Positions 11,709 to 22,426 of a DNA stretch of 64,000 bases are shown piece by piece. Both the position numbers and the translations under genes were made by a program. The stretch spans positions 107,839,088 through 107,903,087 of the forward strand of contig CM043702.1 of assembly GCA_023935145.1 (NCBI GenBank). The letters run 5' to 3'. Source of the DNA: Bretschneidera sinensis (Eukaryota > Streptophyta > Magnoliopsida > Brassicales > Akaniaceae). How positions within the stretch are numbered: the first letter of the stretch is position 1; every line of letters begins with the position of its first letter. The notes beneath the pieces were generated by a model. The model saw only the letters and a program-made list of their open reading frames with translations. It did no database searches and was not told the DNA's origin.

Positions 11709-14624
11709 TGTAGAGCTCAATATTTAATTAATTATATTTTAATTGTGGGAGTGCATTAAACATATTTGTACGTTTATTATAAATAAATTATTTTTTATTC
11801 ATTTTAAAGTGTTCGTAAGTTGGTAAATAGATTAATAAAATAATAATTAATTTAAGAAAAATATTCCATGGGAGGAATATAAATTTCACTATGGAATTCT
11901 ATGAGACTAAATATAATTTCTTGGAAATTACTAAAAAGAGTTAAGTTAAATCAAATAAAAAATTGTTAGAGTAGGGAAAAACGGTAGAAGTGACAACAGA
12001 TATGTGGAATCTGGTCTTTTTTTTAAATACTTTTTAAAGCCGCACTAATATCTTTTTATAAATAGTTGTATGCCATTTGAGTAAACTATATTTTTCCATG
12101 TTAGATGTGTGCATGACTCATTTATAGATAGGATGATGTGGTAATAAGATTAATGGAAGTATAAAAGTTAAGGTTGGTCTATAAATAAAAACTACGAAAA
12201 TTTTTAGAACTTAGGTAAAATGCTATGAAAAATAAAGTGGGGTTTAAAAAATTGTAAATAATAGTTAAAGGGAGGGGTAAAAGGGTAAAATGGATTCTTT
12301 TAGGGAGTATATATATATATGTGGGGAGAGCCCTAAAAATCTCATTTCTCAGCTCTTTCTCTTTAAAGTTCCAGAGAGTTCCAACTCTCTTCTTTCTCTT
12401 CATCATTGGGTCATTCTGGTCAATGTGTGCTAGGATCTCAAGGTATGGTTATATTTTCTTCCATTCTTATCTTCTAGTAGGCATAAAAACATAATATTTT
12501 AGTTTAAATCCTTGGATTTGAAGTCTAATTAAGAAAAGTTTGAAAAATCTATGTTGTTTTGAAGGAAAATGAGTTTTTTTACCAAAATTTCATGACTTCA
12601 GAGTTTAAAGTTCAGTTTTCATTGTGGGTAATGTGAAATTGTTGATGTGAACCTATAAGAAACTTGTATCTTTGAAGATTTGATTAGCCCCATGAAAAAT
12701 CAAGGAAATTTTAGGGGAAAAGTGACTTTACAAAAAGGTTTTTACTGGAAAAGATGGGTGTAGTGGACTATAACTCATTGTAGTCGACTACATAAGGTTT
12801 CTGGACAAGATTTTATGTAACATCTGGTGTGTAGTTGACTACACAAAGTTTATGATCTGGTGTAATCGATTACAGCTCTTTGTAGTCGATTACAACATGC
12901 CCTTTTCCCAAAATTTCACTCATTTGCTTGACTTTTTTGAGTTTCAAACCTTCCCAAAGTAACTTTAACCTAATTACATTCTAAAATCATGAGTTCATCA
13001 TCTTTATAGGGTTATATTTTATCATATTAAACTTGAATCAAGACCCATAAACATACCTCTTTGTTAGGTAAAAAGAAAAACATAAGTTGGCATAACATAT
13101 AGGTTCACAATATGCATATAGATTCATGTCATAAATAGGTGTTATCTATGTGTATGCATCTTGGTTTGATGTACTAAATGATATATTCTTTAGGTGTGGT
13201 TGAAGAAAGTTCCAAGCGCAAGGAAGTGGTTCATGAATAGTACTAGGTGCGATAGAGGTGAGTTCACCTTACTTTTAGTAAGCGAGAAGGAACTAAGAAC
13301 CTAAATTTTAAAACAATTATATAGGAAATGATGGGAATATAAATATGATTGTATATTAAATGTATTATATGATTGTGTGTATATTAAATAAGATACATTT
13401 ATGCTAAAGTATCTTCTCCTTGCATTACGTGATGTTATCATTTAAATAAATTGTGATTAAAATATGATAGATGGTTGTGAATGTGAAATGATAAATGGGT
13501 ACTATGGATTAAACTGATAAAAAATTGCTTTGATGTTGTGTTGTGATGAGTGCTTTACAATATGATGGGAATGGATTGTTTGAGATTGTTATGAGTTTGA
13601 TGTGTGAAATTGTGCTCTCATTGTGGCCATGTTCAATGATTGAATGTATGTGTGAGTTATAGGACCCACCCAGAAGGGGTATAAGGGATCCGAGGAAAAT
13701 GTTGGATTTTAAGAGCCACCAAGAAGTGGTGGAAGGGATCCAAGGATTATGTTGGATTATAAGACTTCACTCAAAAAAGGTGAAAGGGATCCGAGGATAA
13801 ATGATGAGATGTTAACGTACCGGTACGTGGGGAGACATCCTCTTTGCTATTGGTGTAATGAGCCGAGATGAATTGTAAAGAGATAAGATAAGCTGAGATG
13901 AGAGTGTACATGAAACTTGCTATGTGTGTATACTATTTATATGTGTGGATGTAATTGGTGTGTTGCATTAACGTGCTTATGAATGTGGATAGTGTGATGT
14001 GTGTACGAATGTGTTAATAAATGTGTTTTGTGATTATAGTGTGGTGTGTAATGCCATTATTTGATAAGTGACTTTCCTTGGATTTGAAGATAAGGAGAAA
14101 ATATGAAGTTTAAATTAAAAAGAAATGGTAATAACTTGGAGTCATTTACTAAATAATTGAATGTATAATAAGGATTGGTAAACAAAATTAAAAATGATTA
14201 CTTTGAGTATTGTGATTCTCACGGAGCTTCTTCAACCTCACACTTCCTTTCTGTTTTATTTTCCCTCAAAGTGGCAGCTGGTTTTAGAAGCAAGCTATAA
14301 TTGAGAGCTGGTAGTTAGTGATTGTGTGGGTGGTTCAAAAACGGTATCCTCAGAGTTGTCTTGAGTCCGAAATCTTTAAAAAAAATGTTATTATATAAAA
14401 ATGGGCTAAAATTTGAATATCTTTGTAAACTTTAGGGATTTTAAAAGGATATGTATTTTTTTGTTTTGTATGAATATATTTGTATATGAAGTATCTTGTT
14501 TGATTTTGTTCGATTGTGAGTTGTATAATACGGAAACATGTGTGCATGACATTGAGGTTAGAGCTCGCTACTTAAAGGTGACAATTCTATCTCGGGTAGG
14601 GCTGGCTTGAGAATGTATTGTTAC
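11709..14624 (+). repeat. 3' LTR of the LARD-like element
   Basis: It runs from TGTAGAGCTC to TATTGTTAC and aligns end to end with 397-3285. It keeps a TATATATATATG box (about 12307-12321) just before AGCCCTAAAAATCTC; the left copy has lost that TATA stretch. The palindrome island is at about 12758-12900, the GGTGAGT site at 13257 and the tandem repeats at 13658-13800. Confidence 0.85.
13658..13800 (+). repeat. 50-bp tandem repeat, about 3 units, LARD 3' LTR
   Basis: Units begin TATAGGAC, TTTAAGAG and TTATAAGAC. They are homologous to 2341-2484 but each has diverged separately. Confidence 0.8.
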
Positions 14625-14626
14625 TC

Positions 14627-15132
14627 CATATGCCAAAATTTTCTACCCTTTGTGCTCATGTCATGGTTGTGTGTGCCAATGAATTTTTATCTCTCTCAAA
14701 GGGTCAAATGACAGAACTTATGAATGTTGCAAAAGCTCTAGCTAGAGATCTTGATCTAACGGTTAATTAGAAAGCAAGACTGAAGTTGATGAAAAATACC
14801 CATTCTATTGTATTCCTTTGCCTTCCCTTCATGGAAAAGTCATTGTAGCCACGTATGTGGCATTAGGGCTAAGTTAGTCAACACAACTGTACTGATCAAA
14901 GACTTGATGAAGTTAAAGAGAAATTTGAAGCTTCCATTCCACCGAAGATTGAAGATATGGAGAAATTTTCTTTTGGGTGTTCATATGTCGTGGAAAAAGT
15001 TTATGACCTTGTTGCCTCGATTCCAGAAGAAAACAAACATTTAGAAAAAGGCAAAGAGAGAAAGAAGAGGTCGACAAAAATGAAGTAGATCTTTTGGCCA
15101 AAATTGATGTTCTAAAAAACTTTTCTATTTAA
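14627..15132 (+). pseudogene. Antisense extra ORF of Tat element E, right part
   Basis: After the LARD a plus-strand frame opens at 14627 and runs 47 codons to a TAG at 14768 (it includes SLSKGQMTELMNVAKALARD). More coding follows in shifted frames: a stretch with FEASIPPKIEDMEKFSF and ASIPEENKHLEKGKER, and a final frame with KEEVDKNEVDLLAKIDVLKN that ends at TAA 15130-15132. The tail is rich in Glu, Lys and Leu, as in a coiled coil. It stands tail-to-tail with the minus-strand integrase of E, whose C-terminus is about 160 bp away. This is the arrangement known from antisense ORFs of Tat-lineage gypsy elements. The protein itself is not one I recognise. Confidence 0.5.
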
Positions 15133-15289
15133 TGTGGGTCTATAATAACTTAATATGTTTTACGTGCCTGAACAACTGCAAGTTCAACAATAGTTCTTAT
15201 TTTGTTTAAATATTTCGGGTATTTTTAGGGAAGGCTTGCATAAGCAAGCTTAATTTTCAATGGGTAGAATTACATAAGTAGTTTTAAGA

Positions 15290-16608
15290 TCTATTTTCTT
15301 TGATTCCCATATGGTAGGAAAATATCTCTTTAAAAACTTGTCATTTGTTTTCTTTCTATCATCTTGATCTTGTAGACCTTGAATGATATAAGACCCTCAT
15401 GGTATAATTTTTGCCACTTTAAATGGTCATTCCTAGTTTGGAGATCATTTACGAAATGTAGGATTTTTCCTTCCAACATGAAGAACTATTTTCTAGATTA
15501 AGTCCCCCACAGTGAAAGAATAGTATTTTACTCTATCGTTATGTATTTGAGTAAATTTTTTTTCTACAGTTGAATTCTATCAAAGGTTTTCATTCTAGCC
15601 TAAATCTTATAGCTTCACCAATATGAATTATGTAAACTCACGAGGAGTGAATGGCCACTCTTAGTGAGGGAACAATAATTTTAAAAGGAATTACTGCATT
15701 GTGGCCAAAAGTAGAGCATATGTTGTTGTACCAATGCTTGTTTTGTATGAAGTTATATAAACCTATAAAACATCATCAATCAACTTATGCCACGACCTAG
15801 GCTTATCTTCGATCATTTTTCGAAGAATAGTCTTTAAAGTCTTGTTAGGTGACTTGGCTTAACCATTAGCTTAAGTATAATAAGGGGTAGAACTTCATAT
15901 CTTAATATCATTGTCTTGAGCAAACTTCCTAACCAAATCATCAGTAAACACAGTACTAGTATCTACAATGACTGGCTCTAGGAGACCTGTGCATAATATT
16001 TTCTTTTCTGAATTTGATTACACCAACTTGTTCAACCTTCTTCTTTGGAATGACTTCTACCCATTTTGTGATGTAGTCTGTTGTCACAATTACAAAAAAA
16101 ATGCCTTTGGGCAGATATAGGATCAAATTTCCCTATAAGATCCATGACCAATTCTCGAAATGGTCAAGCTTGATAATTGGGTGGAATTCATTTGTCGTAG
16201 TATGCTAAATAGCCCCATCACTTTAACAGGCTTGATAATCTTTTGCATAATCTATACAATCTTTTGTGATAGAAGGCCAAAAATATCTATGCCTTCTTAT
16301 AGCCATCACATTTTTATACCTGATTAAGGAGCTCCACATATATCTTTGTGGATTTCAACCATGGCCTTCAAGCTCTCATCTTGTCTAAGGCACTTCAGTC
16401 GTATGCCTTATTCTACCTTTCTCATAAGTTCATTCCCAAGAAGAATATATTTCAATACTCTTTTCTTTATTTTCTTATATGTTCTCCCATTTGGGTTCTT
16501 TAAGTAATTAATGATTGGTGTTCTCTAATCATCCTTGATTTCTATCACTTGAACTTCGTGAGACAAAGATAATCTTTCTTCTGTAGGAATTAATCTATTT
16601 TTTGGATT
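15290..16608 (-). pseudogene. Tat-lineage gypsy integrase (element E)
   Basis: Reading leftward from the Gypsy-A insertion, the broken frames show the linker before integrase (EVQVIEI, then LIT and NPNGRT-like residues), a zinc-binding region (DCIDYAKDYQAC), a core with TDYITKWVEVIP, a second catalytic region VIVDTSTVF, and then TPYYT-ANG-AKSPNKTLKTI followed by WHKLIDDVL. The expected catalytic Glu of NGQAEASNK is replaced by Lys, the first catalytic Asp is not visible, and stops occur throughout. The C-terminal part ends in DKFLKRYFPTIWES, typical of Tat and Ogre integrases. The upstream pol of the same element continues at 46754 on the far side of Gypsy-A. Confidence 0.85.
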
Positions 16609-16613
16609 GTTAG
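16609..16613. repeat. Target-site duplication of Gypsy-A (GTTAG)
   Basis: GTTAG directly precedes the left LTR and recurs at 46749-46753 after the right LTR. This shows both LTRs belong to one insertion despite the 30-kb separation. Confidence 0.9.
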
Positions 16614-16689
16614 TGTAATACCCATACCCTCGATGTAAGGGTAAACGAGTAAATTGAGGTATATATTGAAATATTGGCGGTTAAAAAGA

Positions 16690-16870
16690 TTAGGTGGTCG
16701 ACTAGTTGCTGAACCGATCGACTGGTAGGAAAGCCGATCAGTTCACCGATCAATTGGTCGATCGACCGTTAGGTGAACCGGTTGGTTGCCAACCGATCGA
16801 TGGTTCAAGCGGCCATTTTTAATATTTTTAAAGTGGCCAACGGATCAATTGGATGGTTGAACTGTCAGAC
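16690..16870 (+). repeat. Palindrome island (GATCGACTGGT type), Gypsy-A 5' LTR
   Basis: There are repeated ACCGATCGACTGGT-like units with degenerate neighbours (GGTCGACTAG, GGTCGATCGACC, CCGATCGATGG). The 3' LTR holds the matching island at about 44387-44612. Confidence 0.75.
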
Positions 16871-17492
16871 CAGAATTTTCATATGAAAGGATTTTGAAGA
16901 GTTAAAATCGTTTTTTGACCTTTGAAATTTTGTTTTCTCTCTCTAGAAAAAGTTTACACACACTTCAAAATTGAAGGATTTCATAATCCTGTCTTAGAAA
17001 TTGATTGATTTACTAAACAAATTCAAGATATCTGAGGAAAAAGCTTTATGAAGGTAAAAATTCATGAATTTGATTGTAAGATTTCAATTTTTAAAATATA
17101 TTCTTCTGCTTTTCTTAAAAAATGGATTTGAACTTGGATTCAAACCAAAAGAAAATGGTGTTTAGAAAATATTTAACTTTAAGATAAGATAATCATGCAT
17201 ACATAAAATTTAACCCAGTACAGGGTATAAAAATTGATATATGGAACAGTAAGATTGATAAGAATTTCATGGTTAGGTTGTGGCGATCAATAATATGATG
17301 AAATTGTTGAGAGGAGCAGGAAAGAAAAGGAGGTGATTCAAGATTAGTTGTAAGTGCTAGGTGGTGAGTACGATTTACTATTAGTAAGCGAGACAAAATA
17401 TGAAAAGTACATAAACGTTGAAATGATTAATATTATGAGATAATTATTGAACATGATTGATTTGATGAAACACATGTTATATGTATGAGTTT

Positions 17493-18335
17493 TGTTGGAA
17501 ATCACCTTCAAGATGCCCAGGTGGTGATCTTCCAAACACCCAAGTCTAGAATGACTTGTAATGAACAGATACAACAATCAAGCAAAGAAATTACACAAGC
17601 AATTGTTATCGAGGTTCGGAAAATACCTACGTCCCCGTTAGCTACTCCGAGCTCTCTGCACTAAATCAACGAGTTCTTATAGATACAACAACACCTCCTC
17701 ATGAACCCTCTTGTTCTTGATACATAAAAGAAGAGAAAAGAAATAGATAAGAACTAAATGTTTCCCTGGAATTTTCCCCAATAAAATTCAAATTACAAAG
17801 CCTTTGAACCTCTCATCTTGTATGCTCTCTCTCTCTCTCTCTCTCTTTCTCAATCCCAGCCACTTTTGACTGAGATCTATTCTAGTGCCTCTCTTGTGTT
17901 TTGTATCTTTGTACTCTCACACTTGCACTTGAATTCTCTTGTATGATGATGTTATCTTTCTCAGTCTTGTGATTGAAGCTAGATGACCCTTTATATAGTG
18001 CACCAACTTCTTGACCAATCTTGAAGTCAATCTCAACCTTTAGATCTTAAGGACCAATCAATCATAGCCCTCCAACAAGTCTAAGTGATCCGATGCGTTT
18101 TGATCAAGCCTCACGCATTAATCCAAAGTGCTGATCAGGAAGCATCAGGTGTGCTTGGCGCCGTGGCTAAGAATAGGGCAGGCCATGAATCAAACCAGGG
18201 CACACCACCTCCACTTTCTGGGTGCCACGGCGCACCCTCCTTATGCTGCGACGCACACTTGGGCAGAAGACTCCACTTGCTGGGCGCTGAGGCGCACACT
18301 TCTTGGGCCGCGGCTCAGACCTGTATCTGAAGCTG
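17493..18335 (-). mobile_element. Partial LTR of the Copia-3 family
   Basis: It begins TGTTGGAAATCACC and follows the same course as the Copia-3 LTRs (55320-56191 and 60540-61442), including the block AGATGCCCAGGTGGTGATCTTCC, a minus-strand TATA box (CTATATAAAGGG, 17987-17997) and a GC-rich island. The last 60-odd bp of the LTR and about 20 bp of flanking Gypsy-A sequence are missing. It is therefore a solo LTR or end fragment that later suffered a deletion, and no target duplication remains. Confidence 0.85.
17825..17846. repeat. (CT)n microsatellite
   Basis: A run of about eleven CT dinucleotides inside the Copia-3-family LTR fragment. The homologous positions in 55320-56191 and 60540-61442 lack it. 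Confidence 0.9.
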
Positions 18336-18799
18336 AAGTGTGACTTATAATATAATTGAAATGAATATATGATAATTGTTGAGACTGTATCCTTGAAAGG
18401 ATAATATTGATGAAAAATTGAAGAGATAAATGATATTATTGAGAAGATCTTTTGAATCTATATGATAGATGAGTTTATATTATATATGAAGAGATGATTC
18501 GATTTATATGATAAAAAGAAAGATTTTATGAAAAAAAAACATGATTTTTGAATTGGGTGATGATATGATATGCTTGCTTATATGTGGTTGTTCATATGCA
18601 TTGTTGGGCCACTAGAGATGGAGTGTGTGGTCTTAGGGAAGACAGAACCATGGCTACTCTAGATGAAACATGTGACAGGTGTGGAGACATCTCCAAAAGT
18701 TGTACCAGATATTGATATGGATACTCGGAAAAGGATGAATTACCCATATGTTGATAGTATAGATGAGATGTGACGTTATGTGATGTGAAAGAAAGAAAG
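18336..18799 (+). repeat. Gypsy-A 5' LTR, middle segment
   Basis: Matches 45247-45905 of the 3' LTR (GACTTATAATATAATTGAAATG onward), lacking one internal duplication of about 120 bp that the 3' LTR has at 45425-45600. It ends where Copia-2 begins. Confidence 0.85.
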
Positions 18800-19087
18800 T
18801 GTAAACCGAGGTTCTAACCCAAGAGGGGGGTGAATTGAGTTTTTAAAAACTTTTTCTAATTACTTACAAGTTTATAAAAACTGTTAAATGTACAAAGCAT
18901 ACAAATAAGTAATGTGCTTCAAGTAAAAGAGTTTAAAGAAGAGAAAGTGCAAACTCAGTTTATAGTGGTTCAGCAATATCAGATTCTTTTTTACCCTACG
19001 TCCACTCTCTTCAAGGAACCTCCTTAAAGTAATCCACTAAAACTTTTAGTCATACAACTTCACATGTGTTGTACAAACCTTACAACC

Positions 19088-19192
19088 AATCCCTTCCTTA
19101 CGAAAGCGATTCTCTTTCTTGCGGAAGCTAATCCTTTCCTCACGGAAGCTAATCCGTTCCTCATGGAAGCTAATCCCCTCCTCACGAAAGCT
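19088..19192. repeat. 21-bp minisatellite, 5 units
   Basis: The unit is about AATCCCTTCCTCACGGAAGCT. Units start at 19088, 19109, 19130, 19151 and 19172. The other LTR has only three (28002-28064). The repeat keeps a frame open on both strands, which makes a spurious ORF of LTEANPF-like peptides. Confidence 0.9.
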
Positions 19193-19446
19193 TACAAAGA
19201 AGTGTTTAATTCTAAACACTCTAAGAGTTATTACAACTCTTTTACCTTTACAATAAATGTGATTTGCTATAAAGTAAATGGTAGAGAGATTACAATGAAT
19301 GCTTTTACAAATGAACAATATCTCTCTTTCAAGAATAAGGTTGAAGAATGGCTCAACAATAAATATTTTTCAAAGCTTTTGAGAATTAATGAGCAAACTT
19401 ATGAATTGAATATGTAATCTTCTTTTTTAAATGCTCATTGAAGTGG

Positions 19447-19456
19447 GTTTATATAG
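19447..19456 (-). promoter_or_regulatory. TATA box in Copia-2 3' LTR
   Basis: The minus strand reads CTATATAAAC, about 620 bp from the LTR start in the direction of transcription and just downstream of the palindrome island. The right LTR has the same box at 28318-28327. Confidence 0.6.
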
Positions 19457-19550
19457 CCTTGAATCAATATGGCCGTTAGACACTGACTTGGTAGGTTTGG
19501 TGCATTAAATGCTTAAGTCCCGCGTCTCAAACGGTCATATTTTTGAATTA

Positions 19551-19766
19551 CTAGTCGACTAGGTCTTTGTACCAGTCGACTGGGTCAAGTAAGAAATCTC
19601 ACTTTTGGGCTATGGGAGAGTACCAGTCGAATGGGTCCTAAGCACCAGTCGATTGGGAACTCACTGTCCTAGATGCCAGTCGATTGGGTGCTCTACACCA
19701 ATCGACTGGGGACATTCTGTCCCATACCCCAGTTGACTGGTATATTGAGCCTGTCGACTGGGTTGC
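19551..19766 (-). repeat. Palindrome island (CCAGTCGACTGG), Copia-2 3' LTR
   Basis: About eight copies of ACCAGTCGACTGGGT or a one- to two-base variant in 215 bp, spaced 20-50 bp apart. The right LTR has seven at about 28421-28613, and the spacer before the env-like ORF has six at 22251-22426. Confidence 0.85.
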
Positions 19767-20077
19767 CTTTCAACCCAATTTTTCATAAAATAAAATTGTT
19801 TTTGACTTGGAAGTATTTGAATTAAAGTTTTTGTCAAAATTATTTTGTAAAAAGAGCCATAAGACAAGCTAAATACTTGAACATAACAGATTTACAGTTA
19901 GTTTTAATACCTTAATGCCTATTCTATATCTCCTGTCTTGTCTGGGCGTCTGAAACTGGTTGAGTTCTTGCATCTTGTTTCTTTGCTGAAAGCTTTTACT
20001 ATTTAGACACTTAGATAAAAATGTTAGTACAATTAAAGTAGTATTTTGTCATTATTAAAACTAGATAAGGATCAACA

Positions 20078-20091
20078 ATTTCCCCCTTTTT
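20078..20091 (-). other. Copia-2 polypurine tract
   Basis: The minus strand reads AAAAAGGGGGAAAT next to the 3' LTR, a typical copia PPT. Confidence 0.85.
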
Positions 20092-21107
20092 GATGAGGAC
20101 AAAACTAATGAGAGAAAACAGTTTTAAAAAACTAAGTGTTGGGTTTTTGGAAAAAAATGGGCAGAGTTTCCTGTGCTTTTCAGATAAAACCAACCTGTAA
20201 AGCAGTTCAAATGCAGTTTATAAACAACCTAACCAAGCAAAGTAAAACAGACTTATATTCATCAAGGTCTTCGGAGCAGTGCTCCCTCAAATCGATGCTC
20301 TATTTTAAGTTTACATTGATATTTCTCATTTTTCTCTCCCTTTTTGACAATAGCAAAAAAGGGGATGCAAACTCAAAAAATAAGCAACATGGATAATAAA
20401 GTCAAGAAGATAATGCAAAAACAAACTTATATACGAAAACTAGGCATTATTCGGAGCTAGGAAGACTTCCCGAGAAGAACCAAAAGTTTCCATACTAGCA
20501 TAAGTAGTTAAAGCATATTGCAGAGTACAAATGACTTAAAACAAGTAATCATATAGCTTAAAAGTAAAGCAAGCATATGAACCATAAGCTAGACAACTGA
20601 AATATAGGTAAATATGTACAAGCATCCATACATCACATGCTTTTAGAAGCCAAATATCGAATACAATAACAGAAATGTATGATAAAGTAGTAAATGTCCA
20701 TGCTAAGATCATTTAAGAGCTATATATACAAGAAAAGGGATAAAACAGGAAGCTCAGCAAGCAGGAGAATCAGAGCCGTCTTGAATAAGATCTTGAAGCT
20801 CAGCCAAGGAGCCTTTTATGTGCTCTAGGTGTAGAAGTTGTCTCGAAATAAGCGGAGGTCATGGTGCATGGAATCAATAGAAGAGCTCAAGCTTTGGAAC
20901 CCGGACTGCATGGATAGTCGAGGCTCGAGATAGCATGGAGTAGATCATCGTACCCAGCCTAAGCAGTACTAGAACCACCATGCTATGGTGCTCGATCATT
21001 AGTGTTCATAGCAGTGGGAGGGGTTGCATCGCCAGAAACCTTATTGTCCTCCTCGCTGCTGTCACCCTCTCCAATCCTGTTTTCTTCCCAGCTTTTGAGT
21101 AGATCAA
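20092..21107 (-). other. Copia-2 3' untranslated region
   Basis: About 1 kb lies between the env-like ORF stop and the PPT. Directly after the stop the minus strand stays protein-like for some 100 bp (Glu/Asp-rich), so the ORF may have been longer before the stop arose. No other domain is seen. Confidence 0.55.
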
Positions 21108-22019
21108 TCAATCACAGATAGTGCACCCCATCTTCTTTAGAGAAGAGACATTAATGATGTCATTGGGGTCAATGTCCTGAGCCTTAGAGGCAGGAAAGAG
21201 AACCCAAAAATGCTGGAGGATGATGGTGATGAGCATCCCATAGAGAAGGCACCCAGAGTCACTAGCTTTGTTGTTGATCATGTTGGCGAGCCGTAGGCGG
21301 TAGATATTGAAATGGTGTCCAATTTTGAGACACCAAATCAATACGATGTCTATTTTTGAGAGATAGTTCGGACTCCCAAGTCGTGGATGGATGATCCAAC
21401 TCACGATGAGATTGAACAGCTTTGAATCGAGGGGCATGTCACTACATGTGTGAAATGTAGTGGGTTGAAAGATGTTGTTAGGGTCTCCCCTAACGATCTG
21501 GCATACCTCCTCATAGTCAAAATTGTCCAGCCATCCGTCCAGACTCCATTGCATCCCGCCCACTGGGATCCTCAAGATGCTCACCAAGAGGTCAGTGTTC
21601 ACCTCAAACTCCATGCTGATCACACTGGTTCTGAAACGAAGAGCCAGTGGACTAGGTTTCACCAAGTTCGCATAGAACTGGTGAATTAGGCGTGCATAGT
21701 ACTTTTGGTGAATCTTGACAAGTGGTGTCAAGTGCACTGCCTCAAAAAGAGGTAATATGTCAAAATTTTCATGATGAATAGAATCGAAGTCAACGAATCT
21801 ACCCATCATGATCCTTTTTTGTTGGATGACGGAATTATACCTCTCTTTGGCGGCTGGACTCTGGAAGAGTGAGTCGTTGAGCTCGGTCCTCGCCTTTTTG
21901 CTCGAGGACCCCGCCAAGCCATTTCCTTTGGCATCCGGTGCCGTGGATTTCTTGGACTGTGGCCTTGTAGGCATGTGAAGTCCTCTAACGGTGGTTTTGA
22001 TCCGAATTCTCTCGGACAT
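21108..22019 (-). CDS. Env-like / extra ORF of SIRE-type copia element
   Basis: A 303-codon uninterrupted frame 3' of pol, in the position of the env-like ORF of SIRE/Maximus elements. The basic, Ser/Lys-rich N-terminus (to about residue 45) precedes a globular part with RFVDFDSIHHENFDILPLF and YYARLIHQFYANLV near residues 73-120. This style is familiar from plant proteins annotated as putative plant transposon protein. A single hydrophobic run near residues 260-275 (MLITIILQHFWVLF) could be a membrane segment, but I see no clear signal peptide. The start at 22019 is the first Met of the frame. A 490-bp spacer with its own island and TATA box separates it from RNase H. It is better preserved than pol, in which every enzyme is broken. 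The role is unknown; calling it an envelope would be speculation. Confidence 0.7.
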   Translation of the reverse strand: MSERIRIKTTVRGLHMPTRPQSKKSTAPDAKGNGLAGSSSKKARTELNDSLFQSPAAKERYNSVIQQKRIMMGRFVDFDSIHHENFDILPLFEAVHLTPLVKIHQKYYARLIHQFYANLVKPSPLALRFRTSVISMEFEVNTDLLVSILRIPVGGMQWSLDGWLDNFDYEEVCQIVRGDPNNIFQPTTFHTCSDMPLDSKLFNLIVSWIIHPRLGSPNYLSKIDIVLIWCLKIGHHFNIYRLRLANMINNKASDSGCLLYGMLITIILQHFWVLFPASKAQDIDPNDIINVSSLKKMGCTICD

Positions 22020-22228
22020 TTTGAAAAGAGTGTTTTTAGGGAGATCTGAGAGATTTTTGGGGAAAAAAAAATTTTAACTGTGGAAAGTTGAAATAAAGGT
22101 GATGGGGGATGAGATTAAGGTTTCTATTGAGTGTTTTTGTGAGATTTTGGACAGAAAATGGAGATTTTCTATAGAGAGAAAGCTTAATAGTTTTGAAAAT
22201 AGCATGAAATTTTTGAAAAATTGAAGCG

Positions 22229-22426
22229 ACTATTTATAGAATCGCGATACAAGTCGATTGGGTAAACTGGCAGAGATGTACCAATCGACTGGGTAATCCA
22301 TACTAGTCGACTAGGCAGTTACCAAAAATTCAAATTTTGGCTTCAAACAAGGTCTTGTTCTACCAGTTGACTAGGTACTTGGACTAGTCGACTGGGTGAA
22401 AGGGCAGTGTATTACCAGTCGACTGG
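22229..22426 (-). promoter_or_regulatory. Promoter-like module before the env-like ORF
   Basis: Read on the minus strand: six GTCGACTGG-type palindromes (22426 to 22251), then TCTATAAATAG (22240-22230), then about 210 bp to the ATG at 22019. The LTRs of the same element place the same palindromes upstream of a TATA box. Apart from the motif the spacer is not a copy of the LTR. Promoter function is inferred. Confidence 0.5.

Larger units (their letters stand above)
397..14624 (+). mobile_element. LARD-like LTR retrotransposon with 2.9-kb LTRs
   Basis: Two direct repeats of about 2.9 kb (397-3285 and 11709-14624) flank an interior that starts with a TGGTATCAGAGC primer-binding site and ends with a purine-rich tract, so this is an LTR element on the plus strand. 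After removal of the nested Copia-1 (5295-9392) the interior is about 4.3 kb. In it I find no gag zinc knuckle, protease, RT, RNase H or integrase motif. Long LTRs around a non-coding interior define LARDs, which need enzymes supplied by relatives. The segment just before the right LTR (GGACAAAATTTT, then a purine tract) resembles Tekay/Del gypsy elements. The LTRs differ visibly, so it is old. No 5-bp target duplication is recognisable (AGGAA on the left, TCCAT or CCATA on the right). Confidence 0.75.
18800..20077 (-). repeat. Copia-2 3' LTR (left copy)
   Basis: 1278 bp from TGTAAACC to GGATCAACA. It contains a five-unit 21-bp minisatellite (19088-19192), a minus-strand TATA box (19447-19456) and an eight-unit GTCGACTGG island (19551-19766). 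Confidence 0.92.

Noticed and set aside
18085..18343. Plus-strand open frames in the GC-rich part of the Copia-3-family LTR fragment (also 55839-56161 and 61090-61388)
   Set aside because: They follow the GC-rich LTR repeat on both strands in several frames; low stop-codon density explains them.
19551..19766. Regularly spaced palindromic repeats that look a little like a CRISPR array
   Set aside because: The units are 12-15 bp, degenerate and unevenly spaced, and they lie in a plant LTR; no cas gene or prokaryotic context exists.
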